A stretch of 64,000 nucleotides of DNA from Episyrphus balteatus (Eukaryota > Arthropoda > Insecta > Diptera > Syrphidae). Position numbers and translations under genes: made by a program. The notes under the pieces are model-generated. The model was not told where the DNA came from and did no database searches. It saw only the letters and a list, made by a program, of their open reading frames with translations. This document shows, one piece after another, positions 35,489-47,083 of the stretch (position 1 is the first letter of the stretch; every line of letters starts with the position of its first letter). Location of the stretch: contig NC_079137.1 of the NCBI RefSeq assembly GCF_945859705.1, forward strand, positions 80,931,150 through 80,995,149, given 5' to 3'.

Positions 35489-36095
35489 CTGCGAACCAAA
35501 CTATAACCTTTTTTTTTTTACCCAATTTTACCCTTAAACGCATTCAGTTAACATAATTTAATAAAACTAAGTGCTGAAACTGATACCTAAATGCCTTGAA
35601 TCTTATTTCTGCAAGATTATCTATTAAAACACGTAAAATGCAAGAGAAAATATTCCGGGATCCTAAAACACAAACAGTAGCTGAACAAGAAAACTCATAA
35701 AAACAAACAACAAATGATTGCAAATTCAAATAAATGTTAATGTCCTCGTGCTTTGCCAAATCTGCCGTTAAAGGCTATCAGCAAAACAACAAGCTATATG
35801 AAACTTACAACATAAAAAAGATACAATCTTGTTAAAAAAAAAACCTACCTAACTTCCTCTAATATCTATCTATACTGAACTGACATTGTATCTGCACCTT
35901 TTGTTTTTTTTTTTCTTTTTCTTTATTATTTTGTTCGTTATTTCAACAATGATCATCAATATTGTTAGCGTGTTGTGGTTTGTGTATATACGAATACGAG
36001 TGCATTTCTCTTCTATACACTACCTCCTAGGGATAAGTTTCCAAAGAACCGTAAAACAAATTACCATCTCGCCAGAAACCAAAAGATGATCATCA
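35489..36095. other. AT-rich non-coding sequence
   Basis: No feature supported. Confidence 0.4.
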
Positions 36096-36152
36096 TCCAA
36101 CCAACCAACCAAACCAACTGAAATGAACAACCAACCAACCAAGCAACCGACC
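36096..36152 (+). repeat. (CCAA)n imperfect microsatellite
   Basis: CCAACCAACCAACC runs interrupted by AACTGAAATGAA. The reverse strand gives a Gly/Trp/Leu-rich translation artefact. Confidence 0.85.
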
Positions 36153-36432
36153 ATTTATTGCCCTATTAAGTGAAAACCAGAAGCAATTTTCTTCCAACTT
36201 GCAACAACTCCGCGAGAGCTCTCTCAAAAACGAGACACTCATGTCATTAATTTCCACACAATATACCCCTTTGGCAGCAGCCAAAGCCAGAGTCAATCTA
36301 TGCTTACGATCTCTAAAAAAAAAAAATAAAAAACAACAACAATAGAAGACGAAAAACAACAACCAAATAAAATTTATCAAAAAAACCAAAAAAAAAAAAC
36401 CCGATCGTTCACCAGGTAGCACGCTACTTACC

Positions 36433-36872
36433 ACAAAGATATGGACCAGATCAGCCAAAAACAACAACTTTTGAGGTGAAAATCTCTTAGAGGGCTTATA
36501 GACTTCAACTTTACTCTTCTCTCTCTTGGCATTAACGGAAAGGTAATAATCATTTATTACCCCTTGCTGAGTTGGGGCTCCTCCGTTTCGAACCAAAAAC
36601 TCCAAACGGGCTATCATTTGAAACCTTAAAATGTGACCAAAAAAATCTACCAAAGAGCCTGCCTCAAGTAGCACCATCATCATACACGTTTTTTTAACCT
36701 CTTTGGGGGCTTCAAGTCGGTCGAAGTCGTATTCGTTTTTCGTTATCGTCATCGGCATCATTGTTTTCGTCTTCGTCGACAGAGCGTTAGCGTTCGGTGC
36801 GGAATAATTGTGTTGTTTGCCACGATTGTGGCCTGAAGCGTTTTTGCGGTTAAAAAGTTGAACTTTATCCAC
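36433..36872 (-). other. Candidate coding exon ending at a consensus 5' splice site
   Basis: On the minus strand a frame is open from an ATG at 36872 for ~146 codons to CTTTGTG|GTAAGTAGC near 36432, a strong 5' splice site. Up to that point composition is balanced (Lys, Asn, Arg, Glu mix). Beyond it the frame continues only into poly-Phe/Cys low-complexity sequence, as expected of an intron. Inside, 36730-36785 is GAY-like simple sequence. No domain was recognised, and no upstream or downstream exon was found. It could be a UTR exon or a chance frame. Confidence 0.22.
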
Positions 36873-37539
36873 ACCGCCACCGCTCTACCCACTCTGCCAA
36901 AGTCGATTAACAAAAAAAAAAAACTAGGCTCGAAAGAATAGAAACGAGATGAAGTTTTACCTATTTTTTTATACGAGATCAATAAACTGAAAAAAAAAAA
37001 ATTGAAGAAATAAGAAATAAAATACAATTTTGATGAATCGTCTCTTGTCAATGTAAAAACAGTAGATTAATTAGTTTCTCGAAAATCACCTCAAGGCATG
37101 GAAATTTTCCTTTGTTTTTTTTTTGTTTGTGAGTTGTAAGAAGAGTTTTTGAATAAAATGGATTAGCAAATCTGTTTTTAAAGGTAAATTCGTTCCACAC
37201 GATGAAGAGTATGAGTTTTATGGTCGGATTATGCGAGATTGAAAAAGTTTTAAGTTGAGATTTAAGAAAGCCCTGAGGAAATCAAAGAAATCAAACCGAA
37301 CAAACAATATTTACTTTGGTTTTGCTGTTTTTGTTTTTTTTTTTATAAATTAAAAACTACTGAACTTACGGATTTCAGGAAGTCTCTTTGATTTTTTGTT
37401 TAAAGTTAGGTTAGATGGGTCACTTAACTTTTTAATTACTTTTTGGTTAATTTATATTTATCTTATAGAAAGGTTTTGGAAATTGAAATTGCGGAAAAAT
37501 TGTCCAAATTTGAGTAAAACAAAAAGTAATGAAAAAAGT
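36873..37539. other. AT-rich non-coding sequence
   Basis: Nothing recognised. Flanks the left edge of DR1 copy D. Confidence 0.4.
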
Positions 37540-38482
37540 GGTTGTCTGTAAAGTCGGTTGTAAGAAAACAAGTTGTGAAAGCCTGTTGTTTCATATCAAC
37601 CATGTCTGCACAACATCTACAAAAAGAGCTAGAATTTTTTTAACCCAACCAATTTTTATCAAAAAAGCAAAAAAATCAATCTTTTTTATCTTCTTACACC
37701 ATTAAATCCAATTTTTTATTTGACAACCTATAATAAATTTTATATCATTTGAAAGCATGTTATTTTACCTTTCATATGAAGCTTCAATCATTTTTCTACT
37801 ATGCCTACAAAACTAAAATTACGGTGCTTCCCACACTGGTGGCTGTTCATGGGCCACAGATCTCCTGTAGTTTTTAAATTTAACATTGTGTAACTTGTAG
37901 TTAATGAACCGTTATGTGTGATATATCAAATGAAAGGTAATATTATCAGCATGCTCAATAAATCAAATTTTTATAAGCTCTAGATCAAAAGAAAAAAAAC
38001 GTGTTGAAAAATAAAACTTTATTTTAACGTTATCTCAAAATTGCGAATACGACATTGATTGAAATTTTTGCACAAATATAGTCTTGCTTATTATTTCATT
38101 TATTTATCTGTTGAAGAAAAAAGATAAAAGAAAAACTAGTTTCTGTCCTAAAAACGGTCAAAAAAACTTGTTTTTCCCGTTTTTCAGTCAAAAATCATTT
38201 TAGAATACCAATTTTTTGCACAAGAATCCAAGAATCAAATTGTAAAAAAAAAAATTCCCCCTACCTATAATCACTACTTTGTCAAAGGTCTAACACATGT
38301 TTAAAATTTAAAAAACCATTTAAACTTGGTTTTCAAATTTTGTAGAAATTTTTTCAATACTTTTGTTAGCCTAACAATAAATTTATCTATTGATTAGAAA
38401 AAATTCAGCTTTCTACAACGTCACTTTTTTGTGGATGCTGCCATGGTTCATTGATTTATTATAGACGTTATCACGTCAAAAA
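37540..38482 (-). repeat. DR1 copy D (inverted, most complete ends)
   Basis: Starts GGTTGTCTGTAAAGTCGGTT, the inverse of the end of copy F (54241-54260), and ends near GACGTTATCACGTC (38464-38477), the inverse of the start of copy E. The middle carries CTATAATCACTACTTTGTC (about 38265), which is the unfilled target of the MITE in copy B. The ~0.95 kb length and mutually inverted ends suggest DR1 is itself a TIR element. Confidence 0.75.
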
Positions 38483-38900
38483 TATGTTTGGAAGCTAAAA
38501 ACTCAGCTACCAGATCTTCAAAAAAGTTTTGGTTTTCAGTTATAAATAGAGTTTAAAGAGACCTTTCTTTTGATATCTCACTCGATGAATTTGGAGGAAA
38601 TTTTTGAAAATGCATTTTTTTTTGGCAAGGGGTACCACTTGAATTTTTTCCGAAAAATTTGAAAAAATATATTTGTAATTTGTTTACCTTAATGCATAGA
38701 CTTGTTCACTGTGAGCTGATATCTGTGAACCAAAACTTGTTTCGAGACTTAAGTCCGCAGATATTTGCCTCTTAATGTGAGAAAAAATGTGTTTGGATGC
38801 AAATTACTCAGCAACCAGACCACCAAGAAACTTTTGGTTTTCAGTTATTAATTGAGCTTAAAGAGACCTTTCATTTGAGGGCTCACCTGATTTAAAGAAA
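38483..38900 (+). repeat. Two ~105 bp direct repeats, offset ~303 bp
   Basis: ATATGTTTGGAAGCTAAAAA (about 38488) and GTGTTTGGATGCAAATTACT (about 38790) start two copies. They share CAAGAAACTTTTGGTTTTCA-type sequence and AAAGAGACCTTTC. Confidence 0.65.
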
Positions 38901-40318
38901 AGAGAAATTCATTGTTAAATCAGCTTCTTTTGTACCTTCTTCTGCTCAAGAGCACCAGATTTGTTTTGAAACTTTATTTACATTTTACATTTATTATAGG
39001 TATTTTGAACAGTACACTTTTTTTCAATCATAATTTCATCATTATAAAAAGACCATTGTCAAATATAATTGCATCGAAATAAATAAATCCGGCTTAACCA
39101 AATCCTCTATGACAACAAACCCATTTTTCAAAAAAATTGCCAACAACTCAATCAATTTTCCACGCAATTCAAGTGGAAAAGCAGAAAAATTGCAATGTGA
39201 AAAATTACTTTTGGTCCAAAGAATATCCTTAAACCATTATCTAAGGATTGCAATATAAGGGGACATCCACCGAACACCTTACAATAGCTGAATGGACATT
39301 CTATGTATAGAAGCTGGAGGATATGATTTTTATAGCCTCTTCATAGGGCACTGTGTCTGGTGTTGGTGCATTTTTCTTTCAAAATTCACAGTCAACTACA
39401 ACTACATATATCTACTGTGTTGCTTTTGCTACTATGCTTCTGCTTAACTGTCATTGTCATTGTTCTACGTTTGCTTGTATACAACAAAGCTGGCACTGGT
39501 TCAGCGCATCCTTATTCTTATACAAGTGTCAAAGGATCCAATTTAGCATTGCAATGTACACACAGAATATAGTTGAGATATACACCATCGCATTTTGAAC
39601 AAAAGGACGAAAAAGGACGAAAACTAGGGAGAGTGGAGGATTGGGGATTAGCTGACGGTTTACTTGTATTATTCTTACCCTACTGGCATGATGTGACATG
39701 AACTGAACAGGACAAGTCAAGGAGCAAAAGGATTTTTCGCACACACAAAACCTACCTACTCTCTCTCTCTTTCATCGTCCTTGTTGTATACTCACAATTT
39801 CTAAGTGCAAGTGCTATTCCTAGGCTTGAAAGAATACCTAACTCAACAAAAAAAAAAAAAAACGAAAAAAAAAAAAAAATATATTATATAAAATGAAAAT
39901 AGGCAAAAGAGATACAACACAAGGCTCTACAAAATGATGGGAATGGGAGGTGAAATGAAGAGGCAAAGAATTGTTGGAGGATTAGGCACACAATTCTCAA
40001 CTCAACTCGAACAACAACAAGAAGAAGACAACAACGACGAAGAATAAGGTGATGGATTTCAGCTACTGATCCTGTTGTATAGCTCTCTGTTGTTTGTGTA
40101 GTCATCTGAATCTTGGGGATTATAAACAAGAAAGAAGGCTGTGCGGATTATTTTTGGTTATGATGATGAAAGATGAGGAAAGTGGAAAATTTAAATTAAA
40201 GAGAACAGAGAGCAGCTTATAGAGCTGTCAAGCAAACAGCAAACTAAGAAGTTTGAGATATTTATTCTGACACTCTCCAAAGTTATCAAAGAAAAGGTAG
40301 TAATGGTTTGTGGTTAAG
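38901..40318. other. Non-coding; nothing recognised
   Basis: Includes A-runs at 39849-39880. Short overlapping frames at 39353-39600 are not supported. Confidence 0.35.
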
Positions 40319-41010
40319 TTTTTGACGTGATAACGTCTTATAAATCGATGAACTAAGGCAGCATTCACAAAAAAGTGACGCCACACAATAGTGTTCTTTT
40401 TCAAACGTAATATCTCTTGGTCTAGAGTATATACAAATTTCATGCTTTTCTCATGCTGATAGTATTACCTTTCATTTGATATATCACACATAACGGAACT
40501 TTTACTATTAGCTACACAATTTTAAATTGAAAAACTTCAAAAATGCCACAAAACACCTGTGGAGATATGTTGCCGATGACCAGCTACCAGTATAGGAAGT
40601 ACCGTAATCTTAATTTGAAATTTCGACATGGTTGGGTTGGCTTTAAAAAGTCTTACTTTTTTTTAGTCATTGTACGTACAGATGTGATTGAAGCGTCATA
40701 TTAAAGATAAAATACTAAGCTTTCAGATGATATGAAATTTAGTATAGGTTGTCATATAAAAAAATGGATTTAATGGTGTTATCAGACAAAAAAGTTTGAC
40801 TTTTTCTTTTTTTTTATAAAAAATGATTGTTTTCAATAAATTATTTTCACACCTTTTGCGCATTATAAAAATTTAAATATGGTTTTATTATTTAGAAGAA
40901 ATATTAAGCTTTTTAATGATATAATTTTTTTGTAAGCTCTTCATTAGAAAAAATATATAATGAGATAAGAAAAAAGGTATTTTTTTTAGCTTTTTCTTGG
41001 ATTCAAATAA
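40319..41010 (+). repeat. DR1 copy E
   Basis: Begins TTTTTGACGTGATAACGTCT and proceeds through GCAGCATTCACAAAAAAGTG, CACCTGTGGAGATA (about 40553), AAGCTTTCAGATGATATGAA (about 40718) and AGCTTTTTCTTGGATT (about 40988), in the same order as copies B and F but shorter. Confidence 0.75.
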
Positions 41011-42158
41011 TTATTCAATCTTACAGATAACCACTTTTTAATTTCCCAAAAGGCTTATATAGGGAATTAGATTTTGCTTTTAAAAATATTCGACTATCTC
41101 ACACAATCTATAGACAGAATCACCCCCTTTTGCCTCAAATCTAAGTTAAGATCTATTTCAAAAATTTGTCACGTCACTTCCGTAGACTTTTTTTTCTTAT
41201 GACACACCTTTAAAAAAAGTCAAACCTTTTCATATATAAATATAACCTCCCTTCTTTTGAAATGACTTCATCTTAAACGGAATAGCAAGTGTAAAATTTT
41301 TCAAGCAAAACACCTTACAACACATAATCAGAAATCAACCGGAAGCACTTTACTATTACTTGCATACCTACTTTTGAACCCTTTTGAAAAAGTTCACCTC
41401 CCACATTTATGCACATTCCCTGAAGGTTGTTTTTTTCCCATCAAAGTAAGAAAAAAGTAGCATATAGGTAGGTTAGGTACATACAAACAAAAAAGGACCT
41501 CGATTCAAAAGTTGGGGATTTTTTTCTTTTTTTTTTTATAATTCTTTTTTCAAACAAAAACACAAGGGATATAGAGATTGAAAAAAAATGCGTCCTCTTA
41601 AAACGTTTTGAATGACATAAGGGCCTCTTTACCGTTGGTTGAGAGAAAAAAAAACTGGAACCTCTGTGCTTGTCAGTGTGTGTTCAGAAAAAAAAGTTGA
41701 AAAGATTCCTTTTATTACTTGGCGGTGCCTGAGTTGGTTTGTTCTAAGTTATGTAATAACCGACTATAGTAAGGGATAAACTCTATGATTAAGGAGTTGA
41801 AGTAATCTGTTACTTTGGGGGAGTTTTCCTTTTTTTTTTTTGAAATCATAACTACAAGGAAATTAAGAAGGGAATACCTTGAAGAATTTGCACTCTTTAC
41901 AGGAGTCATTCAACCTTGGGTGAAATACATTTACTTGTTATTTAACTTGTTACATTAAAAGGGAATGTCATATTACATTTTCTCAGCTGTCAAAATTCAA
42001 AGTGCAACCAACTCTGTAGTGTAGTGACCCTAGCTTTCAGATCTATTTTTAGAATTGATTTGACATGCAGGGCAGCAGCCATCTACTACTGTCTTTAGAT
42101 TCAGTTATCAGTTTCCATTCAGCATCTCAGCGACATGAGGCAAATTCGTTCAACGCAA
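41011..42158. other. Non-coding; nothing recognised
   Basis: AT-rich with a more balanced stretch at 41960-42150. No open frame or repeat I can support. Confidence 0.35.
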
Positions 42159-42750
42159 CCCGAGAAAAAATGGAATTCCACCCCACCACCGCTGCACCAC
42201 GTCCGCACCATGATTAAAAATTTCTAAGCCGCCGCATCACCGCTATATCACTTCCGCCCCATTTCATTTTGAAAAAATGAAACAAATTTGCTGCATCACC
42301 GTCGCACCACAACTGCACCACCTCCGCACCATTTAATTTTGAATGAAAAATTCGGTGCACCGACACGCCGCACCACGTCTGCACCATGATACAAAATTCT
42401 ATTTTCGTATGTTTAAGTCGTTATCAAAGTTATTAAGCAACAAATTGCCAGTTCGTACAAACATGACTTGTTGGTCGAATGGTTAAGGCGTTGGACTTCT
42501 AATTGAAAGTGCTCTGGATACTCGAGTTCGGTAGTTTTTTTTTTTTTATTTTTCCTTTAATCCAAAATTATGTATCATGGTGCACCGAATTTTTCATACA
42601 AAATAAAATGGTGCGGACGTGGTACAGTCGTGCTGCGGTGGTGGTGCACCGAAATTTTTCGCCAAACAGCTGTGGTGCAGCTGTGATGCGGCGGTCAAGA
42701 TTTTTTAAATTTGTTTTTCTTTAAAAATTCAATTTCTATTTTTACTCGGG
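42159..42750 (+). mobile_element. GCACCACGTCC foldback element, copy 2, with tRNA-Ser-like core
   Basis: CCCGAGAAAAAATGGAATT at 42159 and inverse CCCGAGTAAAAATAGAAATT at 42750 are the TIRs. The arms are reiterated GCACCACGTCCGCACC and GTCGCACCACAACTGCACC phrases (42180-42400) and their inverse (42580-42700). The centre holds the tRNA-like segment and the spacer that precedes ATGTATCATGGTGCACC. No clear TSD. It is the compact, uninterrupted form of the element at 9284-11970. Confidence 0.82.
42464..42536 (+). other. tRNA-Ser-derived sequence (TCT at anticodon position)
   Basis: TTGGTCGAATGGTTAAGGCG is an A-box/D-arm close to that of type II tRNAs. GGACTTCTAATTGAAAG forms the anticodon arm, then GTGCTCTGGATACTCGAGTTCG gives a variable arm and a weak B box, followed by T13 (about 42533-42546), a pol III terminator-like run. 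The GTTGGACT-CTAAT and TGTGCTCTG-like words recall tRNA-Ser(GCT). The weak B box and unpaired acceptor argue against a functional tRNA. Confidence 0.6.
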
Positions 42751-45224
42751 AAAACCCGATTATACAAGTCTCTTTCTCTGAATATCATTCACTCATGTCC
42801 TTATTGCCGTTGCTTGATGAAAGGGTTTTTGGTTGGATGAAATAGTTATTGAACCCATTATTTTTAGTATCTATATTTTCTAAAAATACCATCAATAACT
42901 TTATTTTTTTTTTTCTTTTATTACGGGGTTAAAAATCTTTGAATATTGTATTAATAAAAAATAATATTTTTTTCCTTTCAATCAGATTTTCATCAAATAT
43001 TTTTTCATTTATTCATATAGGTTTACGCAATTTTTCTTTTGCAATTTCTTTTAACAATTTTTCGTAACTACCTTATTTCTCAGAAAACAAAAATTCGCAA
43101 AAATATATTTTTACATTTTAACCTCGTAACAAAAATATCTGTGTATAAAAAAAAAAAACATGTAAAGAATTTTTATATTTTAATAGGCAACATGACCAAA
43201 AAGCTCCAAGTTATTCGTCATGTTCAAATATGTACCTTCATAAAAAATGTAATATAACTTTACGCTGGCAAAAACGGACGGGGTAGGTTTGAAAAAAAGT
43301 AAAAAAAAAAATGTCTTCAATGAAACTTTAATAAGGTCTTTTGCCTTGAAGAAATTCCTTTTCTTTTTCCATAATTCCCCCAAAAAACACATGTTCAGTG
43401 CAAAAAACGCCCCAACAAAAAAACTCATTCCTTTTATCCTTTCATTCGATCAAAATCAACCAAATTCCTTTTATCCCTTTTCAAAAAAGGAAAATCCTCC
43501 ATCGACCTCGTTTTCATTGTTTGCCAATGTTCCATCAAACAAGAAACAAAAATCTAAAGAAAAACTCACTCGACCCATAGTCAATGTGATTATTATCAAA
43601 CGCCAATGGCGTGGAAACAACTCTCCAACATGTAGAAAAACAACCCTTTTGCTTACGTATGCCTCTATTTCGTACCCCTTCGAGGACGATATTAAAAACG
43701 GGTGGTGCAAGGATGGTGCAGAACGGGTACCTTGCCTAGTTAATTATTTAGTGGCTATCATAACTGCACACGCATACATATCGGCTTTTGCTAGTTTCTC
43801 CTCGCCTTTCTGGTAAAAAAAAAGTAACTTGTTACTTTAGAATCACAAAACGACCGACAAACCCCCGAGAAACTACGACGAATCGACTTTCAAACAAACC
43901 ACAGGGCCCCGCTTTGTAGATTTATCGTTTTGCCAATATGGACGCAAAAGGGTGTTATATAGAATTTTTTGGGGTCGAGCAGGGTCGGGTTGTTTCTAAA
44001 ACGGAACGGGTCTAAGGGGGAAAAAACTGATTTAAAAGTGTTCAAAGTTATTATCCCAAAACAACCCTTCTATGATTCCATTCCGTTTGAGCAATGACGA
44101 TAATGATGACGCAACAAATGGTAAATCGAATCGAACCCTTACATCACATCAGCCCTGCCGGCCGGGCCCGCATTCTTCTTCTAGGTGGCATACATAATAT
44201 TGAACTAAATAGTTACACAAAGGACCCTTTTTCGAGAAGCCTTGGCTTAAAAGAGGGATACTATGGTCGTATCTTGTGGAAAGGCAAAACCTTATCGCTA
44301 TCGCACTATGGGAGGCAATTTCTTTGTTAATCGCCTCCTGTGAGCACCAAAGTCCGTATCAAGGTAATTTTTTTTATTTTTTTTTTTTTCAAAACTATTT
44401 CTATGTGTGTATTAGTGTGTTTATGTGTGCAATTGCAAGCCATGTGGAATAGCTAGCAGCTAAGTCTAAAATGATTTTCAGGTTTACGGATTATTAGCCA
44501 GATGGTCGTCGATATTTTTATACGGTAGCAATCGTATAGAGGTTGGTATTTTTGTGTGCCCTAAAAAAATTTCTAATTGGCGATTATGTAATTTGGATGT
44601 TAAAGAGGTCGACAGGAAGACAGCCATGAAAGGGTATAATTTTCGATTTCGCGAAGGGTTTTTGATTGATTGTTAAGATTGGATATGTGGATGGATGACT
44701 ATCGTTTTGTTGACGATGATGTTGATTTCAATCGGTTTATTTTTTGGGGGATGGAGTGATTAAAAGATATAAATTCATTGTGTATGGTTGTTTTTTGGAA
44801 GGTTATAGGGGTGGTTTTTTGGGTTTGGGTAAATATAATTGGAAACCCTTGACTTTTAATGTCTTATGTTAGGTGTTTTGCATTGGATTATAAATGATTG
44901 TTTTAAATTAAAATTTTAATTTTGTGTAATCCGATACAGGCCTATATGAGAATATTGATATGAAAATACTACAAACAACTTGATTGAGTCCATATGAAAA
45001 TTTTTTGGTTGAAGAAAGATTTGAGAGACAGTTTTGCAAAACATGGGCACGAATTTCGTTATCGGAAAATTAATTTATTTGGGTTTCGAAAATTATTCAG
45101 TTTGTGGTTAGAAATTAAAGCAATCTTGTTAAACAAAGTGTGAATTATATTAGCAAAAATAACTTTGTTATGGGTTTATCTTCTGCAAGGAAATTCTAAT
45201 TAAAATAAAACTATACTTTTATAA
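42751..45224. other. Non-coding sequence
   Basis: A 175-codon frame at 43289-43816 has an unremarkable Lys/Ser/Phe composition and no recognised domain. A GC patch (CTGCCGGCCGGGCCCGC) lies at about 44155-44171. No splice or repeat evidence. Confidence 0.35.
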
Positions 45225-45639
45225 AGGATTTTTGTGTGCTGATTCCGAATCCGAAGTCAAAATTATTCCAGCACATTTTTTAGATATTCCCGTTAGAAAA
45301 TTTAGAAAACACATTTTTTTTTTTGCTGTTTTCGAAGCAATATTTTGGCGTAATGTACACTTTTTCAACTAAAATTGTCACAGTTTGTAAAAGAACTTGT
45401 TTTTTTCTTGCAAATTCAGTTTCACTCTTCTCAATATCTCTTTTCTTATCCGATATATCTAAATTTAAGTAAGTTAAGTAGTTTTGGCATATGTTACCAT
45501 AAAGAAACTGATCATTCAAAATTCAAATTTCTTTCTCCCAAGAACAAAAGTATACTTTTCTAATAGATTTCAGTATGCTAGTTTTGAATCCGAATTAAAA
45601 AAAAATCGATCAGCTCCCGTTTTTGAGATATAACGGGCG
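45225..45639 (+). repeat. Degraded relatives of the CACTGG hairpin MITE arm
   Basis: Two same-orientation copies of the MITE arm: TTTTGTGTGCTGATTCCGAA (about 45230) with ATTCCCGTTAGAAAA, and AAGTATACTTTTCTAATAGA (about 45548) with GATCAGCTCCCGTTTTTGAG (about 45608). The second copy is cut by the element starting at 45640. Confidence 0.65.
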
Positions 45640-45777
45640 CATGGTTGTCCAAAATGACTTATCTCGTTGCAAAAATCATAACTTTTGAAAGGATTGAGTT
45701 AGCGGTAGAATACCAATGAATTTCAATAAAATTATTTCACAGGGTGTTTCGGAATCATCGGCCAAAAACAGATTTTC

Positions 45778-46492
45778 TTTAAAAAAAAAGTTTAAATTAA
45801 AATTGGTATGCCATTTTGAAGAAATCACTAATCTACATTTAAAAACAAAATTTCAAAAAAATACAATGTCCCGTTTTCGAAAATTTTATTTTTCAAAAAA
45901 AAAATTTTAAATTTTTTTTTTAAATCCAAAATTTATTTTTTTTTAAATTTTATTTTTGGCTTATATTTGAGTTATATAAGTGCTTCTTCACAAAAAGTTT
46001 CGTTGAAATCGAATAAGCGAGAATATCGGATTTGAAAAAAAAACGGTTCTATGGCAGGTACCGTTAATAATCCATTCGTGTCCATGCATTAAGCCGAATA
46101 GGGTATGTGTACCAACCAATTGTTGAGCCAAAATAAAAATATTTAGCTGCGCATGCTTGCGCACTGCCAAGATTTTGTACTTTAAAAAAAAAATGAAGGC
46201 AGAAGGAACAGATTTTCTTAAAAAAAATGTTTAAATTAAAATTGGTAGGCCATTTTGTAGAAATCACTAATCCACATCTAAAAACAAAATTTCAAAAAAA
46301 TACTATGTCCCGTTTTCGAAAATTTTATTTCCAAAAAAATTATTATTATTATTTTTTTGGAAATTTTATTTTTGGCTTATATTTGAGTTATAAAAGTGCT
46401 TCTTCACAAAAAGTTTCGTTGAAATCGAATAAGCCGTTTCGGAGAATATCGGATTTAAAAAAAAAAACCGTTCTATGGCAGGTACCGTTAAT
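45778..46492 (+). repeat. Direct internal duplication, ~285 bp x2, 433 bp apart
   Basis: AAGTTTAAATTAAAATTGGT through GGCAGGTACCGTTAATAAT occurs at 45788-46072 and again at 46227-46492. The unique stretch 46073-46210 between them has a GCGCATGCTTGCGC palindrome-like core. Confidence 0.75.
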
Positions 46493-46559
46493 AATGATTT
46501 TCCAAAAAAAATTTTTTCATTAGAAGATAGACCTTGTTTTAAAACTTACATTTGAATTT

Positions 46560-46815
46560 TTTAAACAAAATCGTTGGAGCCGTTTTTGAGCAATTACAAC
46601 ATTACTGAAATTGGTGTATGACAAGTACCGTTATTTTTGGCCCAAAAAAATTAATTCCAAAAACCCCTCTGGAGGGTCTCCAAAAAATGCTACATACCAA
46701 ATTTGAAGTCAATCGGTCCATCCGTTTAGGCTGTAGATCCTTATACAGACAGACAGACAGACGGACTTCCGGGACCAACTTTTTTGGCATTCTCTATCAT
46801 CGTAATATCATGGAA
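46560..46815 (+). repeat. Repeat core with CAGACAGACAGACGG, shared with 57980-58260
   Basis: AAATCGTTGGAGCCGTTTTTGAG, TACCAAATTTGAAGTCAATC, GGTCCATCCGTTTAGGCTGT, (CAGA)n, then ACTTTTTTGGCATTCTC and ATCGTAAT, in the same order as the 58 kb copy. I know this arrangement as frequent in fly genomes; its parent element is not named here. Confidence 0.7.
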
Positions 46816-47083
46816 AAATGTTATCTCAACTTTTTTTAGATGTGGATTAGTGATTTCTACAAAATGGCATACCAATTTTAATTTAAATATTTTTTTTTTA
46901 AGAAAATCGGTTTTCGGCCGATGATTCCTAAATACCCTGTGAAACAATTTTCTTGAAATACATTGGTGTAACAGCCCTGGAAATTTCCTTCAAATAAAAA
47001 AAAAAAACTGTACCGCTACCTCAATCCGTTCAAAAGTTATGATTTTTGCAACGAGATAAGTCATTTTGGACAACAGTGGGGCG

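Larger units (their letters stand above)
45640..47078. mobile_element. 1.44 kb TIR element with perfect 5 bp GGGCG duplication (Transib-like by ends)
   Basis: Flanks GGGCG (45635-45639) and GGGCG (47079-47083) are identical. The ends are CATGGTTGTCCAAAATGACT and, inverted, CACTGTTGTCCAAAATGACT. The inverted arms extend ~240 bp (45640-45880 against 46840-47078). A 5 bp GC-rich TSD and CAC-initial ends are known traits of Transib elements; no transposase frame is present, so the assignment is inferred. Internally, 45778-46072 is directly repeated at 46211-46492. Confidence 0.82.

Noticed and set aside
36096..36432. Minus-strand frame continuing past 36433 as part of a 259-residue protein
   Set aside because: The downstream half is poly-Phe/Cys from A-runs and Trp/Leu/Gly from the CCAA microsatellite, so it is more likely intron than coding.
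42464..42536. Functional tRNA-Ser gene
   Set aside because: The B box is weak (GAGTTCGGTAG), the acceptor stem does not pair, the anticodon position reads TCT, and it is embedded in a transposon present in more than one copy.
43289..43816. 175-codon plus-strand open frame
   Set aside because: Begins in a Lys/Phe homopolymer-derived stretch, has no recognisable domain, no splice or start context, and overlaps open frames in other phases.
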